A stretch of 64,000 bases of DNA. It comes from Dryomyza anilis. Taxonomy: Eukaryota > Arthropoda > Insecta > Diptera > Dryomyzidae. A model generated the notes under the pieces. The model saw nothing but the letters and a program-made list of their open reading frames with translations, ran no database searches and was not told the origin of the DNA. The stretch spans positions 3,314,501 to 3,378,500 of the forward strand of contig OX638130.1 of assembly GCA_951804985.1 (NCBI GenBank), in the 5' to 3' direction. The first letter of the stretch is position 1; each line of letters begins with the position of its first letter. The position numbers and the translations under genes are program-made. Positions 1 through 9,059 of the stretch are shown one piece after another.

Positions 1-1040
1 TAACAATAAAAAATAATTAAAAAAATAGTTAAATAAAAAAATATTGTTTTTTTTTACTGAATGTACCATTCATACCGGTCACAGAACACGATTCTGATAG
101 TTCTTAAGGTCTGCAGAAGGTGTTAATTGTAACCACCCTAGGATAACGCCATTTGCCGGTTGGTTGCATATAAAATATTCTGAGCTAGGACCGGTTAACA
201 ATATCCGTGGAACCAGTCACGTGCCTAATCTATGACCGGTTCGTTTTCCCGTAGGGATGGGCATCGTATACATCATTTTTGCCGGCGCAGAAAAATTGAA
301 ACGTAACGATCTTAAAGGCATTATTTAATGATTGGAATTATAATTGTTCTAATCATTTTTCTATGTTACTCTGTTAGAGAAATCACTACATGATTTCTTA
401 ATGCCCATAATTTTAATTAGCAGATATCTATTGATATACGTACCCAATAGATTTCTCTTACCTACTCGGTAATTTTTTCGGTAACTTCAACGGTTTGTTC
501 ACCTAAGTGTATCTATCCAATAGAATGTTTCATAAATGTGGCACCACCTCAATACTAATTGTCAAAATGTTTCTGACATTTGAAATGTTGTCAAATATTC
601 GAATTCATATATGATTTTTCTAATATTTGATAACAATTTTTGAAAAAAAAAAAACAATATTTAAATGCCGAAAATTAATTAATAATAATAAATAATTAAT
701 ATTATTTCTGTGTGTATTAATCTGGCAATGGAATTTTTATATGCACTTTTGGAATTTAGCAATTTGTAATATATTTTGCTGAGTGGATAATATTTCATTT
801 TCCTTTATCGGCATGGTCACATAAATGCCATATAATTGCCACACTTTTCTAATAATTTTACTAGTAAAGATGTTGTTAGTTTAATATAATAATAAATGTA
901 TCTTTTGGGTTACTTATTTTAATTTCAATGCTTATTTTTAAGCTTTAGAAATATAAATTAAGGTAGTCTGAAAAAACAGTTTTCAATTTTTTTTAATTTG
1001 GTTACTAAACGTACATGACAAGTTTTTTTTTTTTTTACAA
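1..1040. other. AT-rich non-coding stretch with a degenerate PIF/Harbinger-like fragment
   Basis: No coding region is visible. Positions about 395-480 resemble the reverse complement of the right interior of the TIR element at 34370-36288: the words ATGCCC-TAATTTTAA, AGATATCTATT, CGTACCCA and CTTACCTA occur in the same order. I read this as an old fragment of the same family. Four CCGGTT/CCGGTC words lie between 74 and 241. The rest is AT-rich with A/T runs and shows nothing I can name. Confidence 0.4.
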
Positions 1041-1253
1041 ATTAACCAACGCTCAGGGGATGCCCCCTTTTCATGCAATGCACAGTGTTGATCGTAAGAA
1101 GGGATGATAGGTTAAATGGAGTGTGGAAAGATGGAGTAGTGTCGGTGAATGTTTGTTTTGAACTTGCCAATATCAAAAATGTCGGGAAAAACAGACGCAG
1201 GGAGATTGTTCCACAAACGTATCGTGCGACTGAAGAACGAAATTTTGGAGTAT
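1025..1253 (-). mobile_element. 3' end fragment of a Jockey/CR1-like non-LTR retrotransposon
   Basis: Read on the minus strand, this ends in GGTTAATTTGT followed by a poly(A) run (the T run at 1023-1036), the same 3' end as the copy at 29470-30540. Upstream it encodes the conserved LINE C-terminal stretch (TIRLWNNLPA-like, antisense of 1190-1250). The 5' side is cut off at 1253, where a DINE-1 element begins. Only about 0.2 kb survives, as expected for a 5'-truncated LINE insertion. Confidence 0.75.
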
Positions 1254-1392
1254 TTTTATACCCTACACCTATGAGGTACAGGGTATATTAACTTTGTGCA
1301 TATATTGTAACGCCCCTTAGGAGGCGTGTCTGGTATGGAAAAGTATATATATTCTTGACCAGCATCACTACCCGAGTCCGTTTAGCCATGTC

Positions 1393-1425
<33 letters not shown>

Positions 1426-1964
1426 TGCTGTCTTGCTGTCCGAATACAGAATAACTTGAGAAATACTAATCAGAATGCGATGAAATTTCGTCTCAATATA
1501 TTTTAGCCAAAAGTAGGAACTGAGTTTGAAAATGAGCCAAATCGGTCAACGAACACGCCACCTCCCATACAAGTCACTTTTATATAACTCTTTCGGAACA
1601 AATAACTCGAAAAGTATTCAGGTATACTTTTTTTTATTAGTGGAAATTTTAACAGTAAATTGTTAAAATCAAATCTATGAAATATTATCCTTACAAAATT
1701 TTTGAATATAGGAGTGGTCGTTCGTTTTTTATACTTTTATATCAATTTTTAAATTATGGGGATATAAAATGTAAATTTCTGATATGTGAATATTATTCTG
1801 AGGGTGGGGAGGTTCAGTATAATTAAAACTTTAAAATTAAGATGTATAATTAAATATCCCACTAATGGTGTAGGGTATTCCATAGTCGGGCCCGACCGAC
1901 TATAAAAGTCCGCCCCATATGACCGAACTTACCCATGTGACCTAACATTCCCAACTCGTTTTTT
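1254..1964 (+). mobile_element. DINE-1 / Helentron-type interspersed element
   Basis: The copy opens with TTTTTATACCCTACACCTATG. It carries AGTATATATATTCTTGACCAGCAT, then CCGAGTCCGTTTAGCCATGTCCGTCTG and a GTCT microsatellite (1393-1422), and ends near CCCAACTCGTTTTTTA. These blocks match what I remember of the Drosophila DINE-1 consensus. It is non-autonomous and encodes no protein. It abuts and truncates the LINE fragment at 1025-1253. Confidence 0.85.
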
Positions 1965-3489
1965 ATACGTTACTGTTAACGGAATATAATTTTATTTTCA
2001 GATATTAAGATTCACATATTTAAGATTCCAAATCCATCGTTATTTAAAAGATTTGAGCATTTTGAATTTTTCTTTTGTGGTTGACGTTTTTATGGAAATG
2101 CCCATATGTGTACAATATCTTTATTAAATAACATCATGTTTCATCAAAATTTCGCAATTTTTAATTTTATTTTGACTTGTATACTTGCAGAAATGTTTTA
2201 AAAGCCGGACGTAAAAATCTAAGTACGCAATTTTAAAGATAAATGTTTAAAGATTAGTTCTAAGAATTTTTATATTTACTTATTTTTTGCCCGTCGAAGC
2301 GCTAGAAATATTTAATCAAATTCAATGCTAGTTTTGCTTAATTTACAAACTACTAAACTGTCTACACTAGAATTTTCCAAAAAAAAAAAATTGTAAGACA
2401 AAAAAAGTTTCGAATATAAATTTTATATTTACTAAACCACTGAAGATATTTAAAAACGGTTCTCAGTTAATAATTTACGAGTTAATTGTTTATAAAAGTC
2501 CTATACAAATATTTTGATTTCATGATAAAATGTACAATTTATGTATAAAGATGTAAAATAAAGTCTTCAAAATTAACAAAAAAAAAATATCTTAATGTAA
2601 GCTTTTCATATACAAAAAAAATTTGAAAATCGGTTAACTTTTGTTTTTTTTTTACAGTTTTTGAAAGATTTTTCATGAAAAAAATCTCAACTTCACTGAT
2701 CTTAATCTCCAGAACTATTTAAGATAAAAACTCAAATTTCAAAAGTTAAGTTCTCTCAAGAATTTTCTATACAACAATTTTAAAATTTTTATAATCGGTT
2801 GAGCGGTTCCGAAAATAATGAATTTCACCCGATTTAAGAGCGTTTTGGGCACACTGTGCGACCCAACCTACGGACCTTTTCACTATAAAGTCAATAGTTT
2901 TTTTGTTAACCAACTAAATAGTATTTTAAATAGAAAGCGTTTAATTAGCTTTTATTCTGTTATTAATGAAATATTTTGAATTTTTCATTTTCATAAACAA
3001 TATTGAAATTAATTCATCATTTGGAACACAGTGAAATTGGTAAAGAATAAAAATGCGTTTAAAATTTTAAACAAAATGATCTAGAAAAACTGAGAGACAC
3101 GTGTATTTTAATTATTTAGCACACTTTGAGAATATATACTTCTTCCTCATGTGTGTAAAGTAGTTTTATGCGGTGTTATGTACGTCTAACTTTTTTCAAA
3201 TATTCGATCAAAAATTTGATATGCATTTGCTTTTGAAATGTACATAAAACACTTTAATGAATTGATCAAGAAAACTGGCGTACTTAAAGAATATATAGGA
3301 TTTTCTCGAGTGTGCAGCCAAAATTTGAATTTTGTCGTACTGTGTAATTGCAATGTAAAATATATAAAAAATAAATTAAAAATGCTTAAACTTATATCTT
3401 TTAAAAGTGGTAGTTATAAAAATCGAAGCAGAATTCGAATCGCCATTTGGAATGTGGATGTAATTGGACAAAGGGGCGTAACACCTTAA
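1965..3489. other. AT-rich non-coding stretch, nothing identified
   Basis: The sequence is very AT-rich with poly(A)/poly(T) runs. The 83-codon open frame at 3238-3489 has low-complexity Lys/Asn/Ile-rich content and no homology I recognise, and I do not call it a gene. Confidence 0.4.
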
Positions 3490-4452
3490 ATATCGTCACT
3501 ATCACGCCAAAGGGGTGAATGTGCAAGTATGCTGTGCCAAAATCGCGTGTCATTTTGTTCGATATTTCTAGGCACAAAAGACAAAACCAAAAGGGCGAAT
3601 TTGAAAAATTGAAAATCTTGTCATGCCAAAAGGGCGAATCTTTTCGTTTTTTTGCTATAACTCTTTAACGGTACAATATAAAATAGTAATGTGAAGGCAA
3701 TTGTTGTTTTTTTTTCAAAGCACCTATCGATCTGCATCATTAACTAAAAATATGTTGCCAAACATTAATTTGTCATTTGTTATTTGAAGGAAAAAATGTT
3801 TGGAAAAATATTTGTAAATAATGGTGCTTTACAAACAATTTATACCTTTACCTCACTATTTTATCTTGCACAAATAAAGAGTTATAGAAAAATAACGAAG
3901 AAATTGAAAAAATTGAAAATCTGGGCATGCCAAAAGGGCGAATCTTTTCATTTTTTTGCTATAACTCTTAAATGGTACTAGATAAAATATTGATGTAAAG
4001 GCAATTATTGTTTGTTTTTAAAGCATCTATCGATCTGCATTATTAATTACAAATAGTTCGCCAAAAAAATGTTCGTGCATATAACAAATGGCAAGTTAAT
4101 GTTTGATAAAATATTTTTAATTAATGATGCCAATAGATAGGTGCTTTAAAAGCAAACAATAATACCTTTACATTACTATTTTAACTTGCGCTAATTAAAA
4201 GTTATAGCATAAAAAACAAAAATATTTGCGTTTTGATCAGGATATAGCCTCACAAAATCCGTATTTATAATTCAGTATGTTGTCCAAATCTAAAGATATT
4301 TTATATACGTTATAATAATTGACGAATAAACCAAAATAACAGAAAAATTAAAAAAAAAAATCTAATTTTTAAAGCACTTCAAATTTTAAAATTTGATTTC
4401 CCAACATTTTTAAAAATGAACATTCGCCCCTTTGGCATGACAGTGACGATAT
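3490..4452. mobile_element. Non-autonomous TIR DNA transposon (ATATCGTCACT family)
   Basis: The 5' end reads ATATCGTCACTATCACGCC and the reverse complement of the 3' end reads ATATCGTCACTGTCATGCC. Both continue into AAAGGGG-GAATGT, giving about 32-bp terminal inverted repeats around a 963-bp element. The interior holds a subterminal repeat (CAAAAGGGCGAATCTTT, near 3635 and 3935) and copies of a CACCTATCGATCTGCAT word facing each other at 3720, 4025 and 4140. It has no transposase. A partial second copy lies at 45253-45950. Confidence 0.8.
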
Positions 4453-4689
4453 AAACTCAGCATTTACATTGTTAAAATTTTGGCAATTCTAAGTACTGCG
4501 CTCAATGTGAGCGTGATTGGAAAAAATGATGACGGACATACACGAAAAAGAAAAAAAAAATTGCTGGAATGTATCACACTTTAAAAACGATATAGTGTTG
4601 CATTAACAAAAAATTCGCACGGGCGAAGCTGTGCACGAGTCCAGCTATTTTGAATATATTTTAATTGTTCTTATTTGTAGTTTATCTAA

Positions 4690-4830
4690 TAAACCCTGAC
4701 AAATTTAATACCGCGACATTAGCATTTCTACGAAACTAATTTTAAATTGTATTGTTATTCCTACAAAAGACTGTGATTTGGCAGTATTCATTTCAATTCC
4801 TGTTGATATTAAATACTAAAAAGATCAAGA
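4690..4830 (+). promoter_or_regulatory. Conserved upstream block of secreted paralog 1
   Basis: The 140 bp before the ATG at 4831 align well with 8911-9059 before paralog 2. Shared blocks include TGACAAATTTAATACC, TTAGCATTTCTACGAAACTA, a run near TGTATTGTTATTCC, and TTTCARTTCCTGTTG about 35 bp before the ATG. This is promoter plus 5' UTR by inference. No strong TATA box is seen. The duplication unit therefore included the promoter. Confidence 0.6.
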
Positions 4831-6295
4831 ATGAATTATTTAAGGTGTCTGTGTTTTCTACTGCTGATAGGGCAGGCTATGTCTGGTGCGATATTACTGA
4901 CTTCTGCGGCATTGGGTACTGCGGCAGTAGGCACAGCGATAGTAGGTACTGCTGTAGTAGGTGCTGGTGTAGTAGGTGCTGGAGTACTAGGTGCGGGAGC
5001 AATAGGTGCTGGAGTAGTAGGTGCGGGAGCAGTAGGTGCTGCGGTAGGTGCTGGAGTAGTAGGTGCTGGAGTAGTAGGTGCTGCGGCAGTAGGAACCGCA
5101 GCAGTGGGTGCTGCAGCAGTAGGAACTGCGGCAGTTGGTACTGCGGCAGTTGGTACAGCCCTAGGCTATTTGGCGTTAAGGTATATTGCTGTGCCCGAAG
5201 CTAAAAAAATAGTGAACGAAATGAAGCAATCTATGACAAAGGAATGAGTACAATTTATAAATAATGAAAATATAAATTATTATACATCTTTTTTTTTAAT
5301 AAACAGGAAGAACCGACGGATCTAAGTGGAGCACATCTTCATAAAAACCCAACTTTGCCACAACCCAGTGGGCCACAACCTACAATACAACAAAGATCTG
5401 CACAACCATCCGGGCCACAACCATCTGGACCACAACCATCGGGGCCACAACCAAGTGGACCACAACCATCTAGGACACAACCATCTGGGTCACAACCAAG
5501 TGTGCCACAACCAAGATCTACTGTTACTGGCCCACAGACTACAGTACAACTAATACAAGCAAGAAGTGCGGCACAACCATCTGGACCACAACCAACTGGG
5601 CCACAACCAAGAATTATTGGTACTGGCCCACAGACTACAATAGAACCAATACAACCGAGATTTGGACTACAACCAACAACTGTCACTACTGGACCAGTAC
5701 TAAGAACTGTCAGTACTGAGCCAGTACCAAGAACTGTTGTTCCTGTAACGCCTATTCCTGAGCCACGTCTTGATAGAATTGTAATTCCGGTGAATGGACC
5801 TGTTCCAAATACACCTCCTGTGAGTGGATGAGAGTAAATATGTATTAACATTTTAAAAAGTAATTTTAATTTTTGATTTAATGAACAGAACCCTACTCTG
5901 GATCTTCCTCCGCCACACATTGATAGATTAGTAGTACCTGTAAATGATTTGAATACCCCTGTTCCAATTACACCTACTGTGAGTGAATGAGAGAAAACTA
6001 TTTATTAACATTTTGAAAAGTAAAACTTTTATTTAATGAACAGATCACTTTGGATCTTATTCGGCTGTACATTGATAGAATAATAGTACCAGTGAATGTT
6101 TTGAATAGACCTATGCCTGTTTTGCCTAGACCTCCTCCTGTGGATAATCCGAATTTACAGCCTAGACCTCTTCCTGTGGAAAATCCGAATATACGAACTA
6201 TGTACCCTGAAAATCTTCCAAAAACACCCCCTACTGTGCATCCAAGTCACTTATATATATCACGGAGCAGAGGTAATTTATCATATAATTTTTAA
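4831..6295 (+). CDS. Secreted Val/Gly/Ala-repeat and Pro/Gln-rich protein, paralog 1
   Basis: I do not recognise this gene. Exon 1 (4831-5247) gives 138 codons. A signal peptide covers residues 1-18 (MNYLRCLCFLLLIGQAMS). Residues 25-108 are pentapeptide repeats of the type VVGAG/AVGTA, then comes a short charged tail ending MTKE and a TGA. Exon 2 (5307-5819, 171 codons) is PQPSG repeats. Exon 3 (5889-5978, 30 codons) and exon 4 (6044-6295) each carry an IDR-hydrophobic-VPVN motif, which also ends exon 2. Introns of 69 and 65 bp have perfect GTGAGT donors and AACAG acceptors, all phase 0. Exon 1 joins exon 2 in phase 0 from a conserved donor at 5212 (ATA|GTGAAC, predicted 411 residues) or from TGA|GT at 5248, which would keep a stop. 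An alternative 3' end via a donor at 6273 and acceptor at 6540 is possible. Polyadenylation signals lie at 6633 and 6658. It is probably an extracellular structural or glue/secretory protein (inference). Confidence 0.75.
5209..5306 (+). other. Exon 1/exon 2 junction with stop codon at the donor
   Basis: In-frame TGA occupies 5245-5247 and GT follows at 5248. The acceptor AACAG ends at 5306, giving a 59-bp intron. The upstream phase-0 GT at 5212 follows codon 127 (ATA). Splicing there removes the last 11 codons and the TGA. Both candidate donors are weak against MAG|GTRAGT, with GTGAAC the better one. The same two options exist in paralog 2 at 9378 and 9414. Confidence 0.6.
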
Positions 6296-6710
6296 TAATT
6301 GTGCTGTGCACTCTTATTTGAAAGTTATCATTCAAATGTATTTAGCGTAAATATAGTATAATTGCAAACAATGTACAATAATTTTGATAGTTATGTTTTT
6401 AGGAAGTATAATTTTATTTTATTGAAATGTCCAAATTTAAAATGATTGACAAATTTGTTTTGTTTATATTGTAATTATACTATTTTTGCTCTAAATATAG
6501 TCTTTCTGAATGTGGTATTAACTAATATTATGATTTTCAGGATCTCCCACTTTATTGGCTTAAAATTCAGCAATTCATACATTATACATTTTTCATTATG
6601 TATGTATAATAATTAAGAAGTGTATTTCTAAAAATAAAAATCTAAAATTTATGGCATAATAAAGTTCTCTAAATAAGAAATGTATACAACGTACTTGTGG
6701 GAAGCAATCG
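6296..6710. other. 3' flank of paralog 1
   Basis: The stretch contains AATAAA at 6633 and 6658. It also holds a possible acceptor TTTTCAG ending at 6540, after which a phase-1 junction from 6272 would read GSPTLLA then stop. Otherwise AT-rich and non-coding. Confidence 0.4.
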
Positions 6711-6832
6711 GTTACTTCTGGTAAATACATATAGGCTGCCAGAAATAATTTTTGTTAGTCGTAAATAATAATTATTATTTACGACTAACAATAAGTACTT
6801 CTGGCAGCCTATATGTATTTACCAGAAGTAAC
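6711..6832. repeat. Foldback (long inverted repeat) element
   Basis: The left arm 6711-6744 (GTTACTTCTGGTAAATACAT...) is the exact reverse complement of 6799-6832. An inner pair (GTTAGTCGTAAATAATAA against TTATTATTTACGACTAAC) meets at the centre near 6771. Only a 9-nt bulge per arm is unpaired. This is probably a small MITE. RNA from it would fold into a 60-bp hairpin. Confidence 0.85.
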
Positions 6833-7322
6833 GAATTGCACAATTCCAGTGTTTGAATAAAACAATATCTATTTTCTTAAAATTATTTAAAATATTTGCC
6901 AAAAACTCTTTTAAAAAAGTCATTTCAATCATTACTCCCAAACACTTATTTGCTATCAGTAAATAAAGAAAGATTTAAGAAGAGTAATAAATACATAGCA
7001 CTTCTTTGAGGCAAATACAAAAACACAGTTCCAACCTTTTTTTAAGGCGCATGTATGAACTGTATGAAACACATGTTTCTGGCATAATGCATCGATGTGT
7101 TTTAGTATTTTCCACAATATTTTTAGTGTCCATCAAAATCAGTCGAAGTAAAATGTTTATTTTCAGCAGTCGCACATTTACGCGACTTGTCGAATAATTT
7201 ACCCTGTAATTCTGTATTATTCGACCTATCACGTAAATGAGTGGCTGATGCAATAAAAAAACCTTTTGATTTGACTAAATTTGATGAACACTACAAATAT
7301 TTGTCGGAAATAATACAAAATT
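6833..7322. other. Non-coding stretch, nothing identified
   Basis: Open frames on both strands at 6975-7253 overlap each other and have no recognisable protein features. Confidence 0.35.
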
Positions 7323-7552
7323 TTCAAATATTTGTGGAAAACATTTCAAATATTTGTGGGAAACACTTTTTGTGTTTGTGAAAAACACTTTTCGTGTTCG
7401 TGGGAAACACTTTTTGTGTTAGTGGGAAACGCTTTTCGTGTTTGTGGGAAACATGTTCGTGTTTGTGGAAAACACTTTTCGTATTTGTGGGAATCACTTA
7501 AATATTTGTGTGAAACACTTTTCATATATGTCGAAAACACAAGAAATATTTG
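7323..7552. repeat. Tandem repeat, about 22-bp unit, about 10 copies
   Basis: The unit is close to GTGTTTGTGGGAAACACTTTTC. Copies range from 20 to 22 bp and several differ at one to four positions, with TTTGTGGGAAACAC best kept. Since the unit is not a multiple of three and varies in length, the open frames crossing it are by-products. Confidence 0.8.
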
Positions 7553-8300
7553 TGACCATAATTTTTTACTATTTTTAAATGCAGGTACGTAAAATTTAAA
7601 TTTACAAAAATTAAATTACAAATTTTGATTTTATAAAAATTGCTTTACCACATCTTTTTCTAATTTATAATTAATAGACCAGCTAATTTCTAGTATTTTC
7701 TTTGCAAGCATAGTGATTTTATCCAGGTAAGTAATGTTGCAGAAATAATAAAACACTTGCGTGTCTTGTGATTTGGTGTTTGAAATAAAAAAAAGAATTA
7801 TTATGTTTGGAAATATGATCAGAAAATATGTTCTGTGACGTAATATGATAATGCTTATAATTATAATAAATGTTCAAAATGATTTCTCGATTATTTAGAT
7901 TTATATAATTTATTTTTATTTCAACCTTTAAATACATGATCTGTCACTTTATTATTATTTCTGCAGCATAGCTTACCAATTTAAAATCACTGTAATTTGT
8001 TATAAAGTACTGGGAATAGACTGGTATCTCATTTAAATTAGAAAAAATGGGGTAATACAAAACAAAATTTTGAGAAATGAATGACAAATTCAAATTTAAA
8101 TTTGAAATGCATTTTAAAAAAGGAAGAAATCATATGGTTCGTAGATGTGATATACCATTGGAAAGGTAATTTTATTGTTTAAATAAAAAGTGAAAAACTG
8201 AAATTGATTTATCAACCGATTATACTTTACAACCAATTTTCTTAAATAGGTCAGTAATATGCATTTCTTTAACACCCTGTAACAAAGTTAGACATAATTT

Positions 8301-8338
<38 letters not shown>
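7553..8338. other. Non-coding stretch ending in a TA microsatellite
   Basis: A joined acceptor/donor motif CCAG|GTAAGTA lies at 7723-7733, and a second one, GCAG|GTACGT, at 7581-7590. The stretch ends in an (AT)n run at about 8309-8338. No coding exon is seen. Confidence 0.4.
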
Positions 8339-8342
<4 letters not shown>

Positions 8343-8765
8343 ACAAAAATTCAGTCTACGGAAAACTGTTCTACAAGTTCGCATCTCTGGATTGTGTACA
8401 AAATAAAAAACACTCTTATATTTGGTTTAAATTATAACAATTAACTTTATTAATTCACTTCAATAAACAACTTTACTACTAACAAATTCTTACAACTGCT
8501 GCATGTCCACAATTTAACTTAACATTGATCACACACGAGATCCACTCGACCACTTTCCAATCGCTAATGAAGTGCTGTGCCTCAGATGCGGCGCCCTTAT
8601 ATAGACATGTTTCGAGAACCTTCTACTCGTTTCGTGAATGACGCAAGCTATTGTATGTTTTTAATACGCCGATCTTCTATCTCTTCCTCGCACATTGCCT
8701 CAGTGCGCTGAATGATATTACGTCCCTTTCTAACACATTGTGATACAGGGCTGAATTGTTGTCAC
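8339..8765 (-). mobile_element. Solo LTR, degraded copy
   Basis: It aligns with the LTRs at 46424-46970 and 57711-58238, starting TGTTACAAAAATTCAG. On the minus strand it shows TATATAAGGGCGCC, then an initiator-like CACTTCA and AATAAAG, the order U3-R-U5. The 5' side of the minus-strand LTR (right side here) diverges after about 8765, so the copy is truncated or decayed. It sits directly after an AT run, in line with an ATAT target. Confidence 0.7.
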
Positions 8766-8910
8766 ATTTACTTTTGAGCAGTGGAATGCGCAGTCATAGA
8801 ATGACCCACTGATTTATTGACAATCATATACCAAACACCCGGTATAAAAATATAAAGTTAAAATTAAAAAACAATAACAACTTAAAATAATTCTGCATAT
8901 TTTTATTTAA
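8766..8910. other. Short spacer before paralog 2
   Basis: Nothing was identified between the degraded LTR and the conserved upstream block. Confidence 0.3.
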
Positions 8911-9059
8911 TCAACCTTGACAAATTTAATACCACGAAAATTAGCATTTCTACGAAACTAATTTTAAAATTATATTGCATTTTGTATTGCTTCAAAAGTC
9001 TGTGAGTTGGTTGTATTAATTTCAGTTCCTGTTGGGCTGAAATACTGAAAACATCAATA
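8911..9059 (+). promoter_or_regulatory. Conserved upstream block of secreted paralog 2
   Basis: This is the paralogous counterpart of 4690-4830, with TTGACAAATTTAATACCACG, TTAGCATTTCTACGAAACTA and TTTCAGTTCCTGTTGG. TCAGTT at about 9023 fits an arthropod initiator, about 37 bp before the ATG, but no clear TATA box stands 30 bp upstream of it. Confidence 0.55.

Noticed and set aside
5180..5181. Stronger donor AAG|GTATAT (AAG|GTATGT in paralog 2) inside exon 1
   Set aside because: It is phase 2 and would put exon 2 out of frame, with an early stop in paralog 1, so it does not explain the conserved open exon.
5339..5920. 193-codon minus-strand frame, GCGPDGCGP-type
   Set aside because: Antisense shadow of the PQPSG repeat exon; it crosses two well-defined splice sites of the + strand gene.
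7332..7592. 86-codon frame over the 22-bp repeat
   Set aside because: Repeat length is not a multiple of three and varies; the frame is chance.
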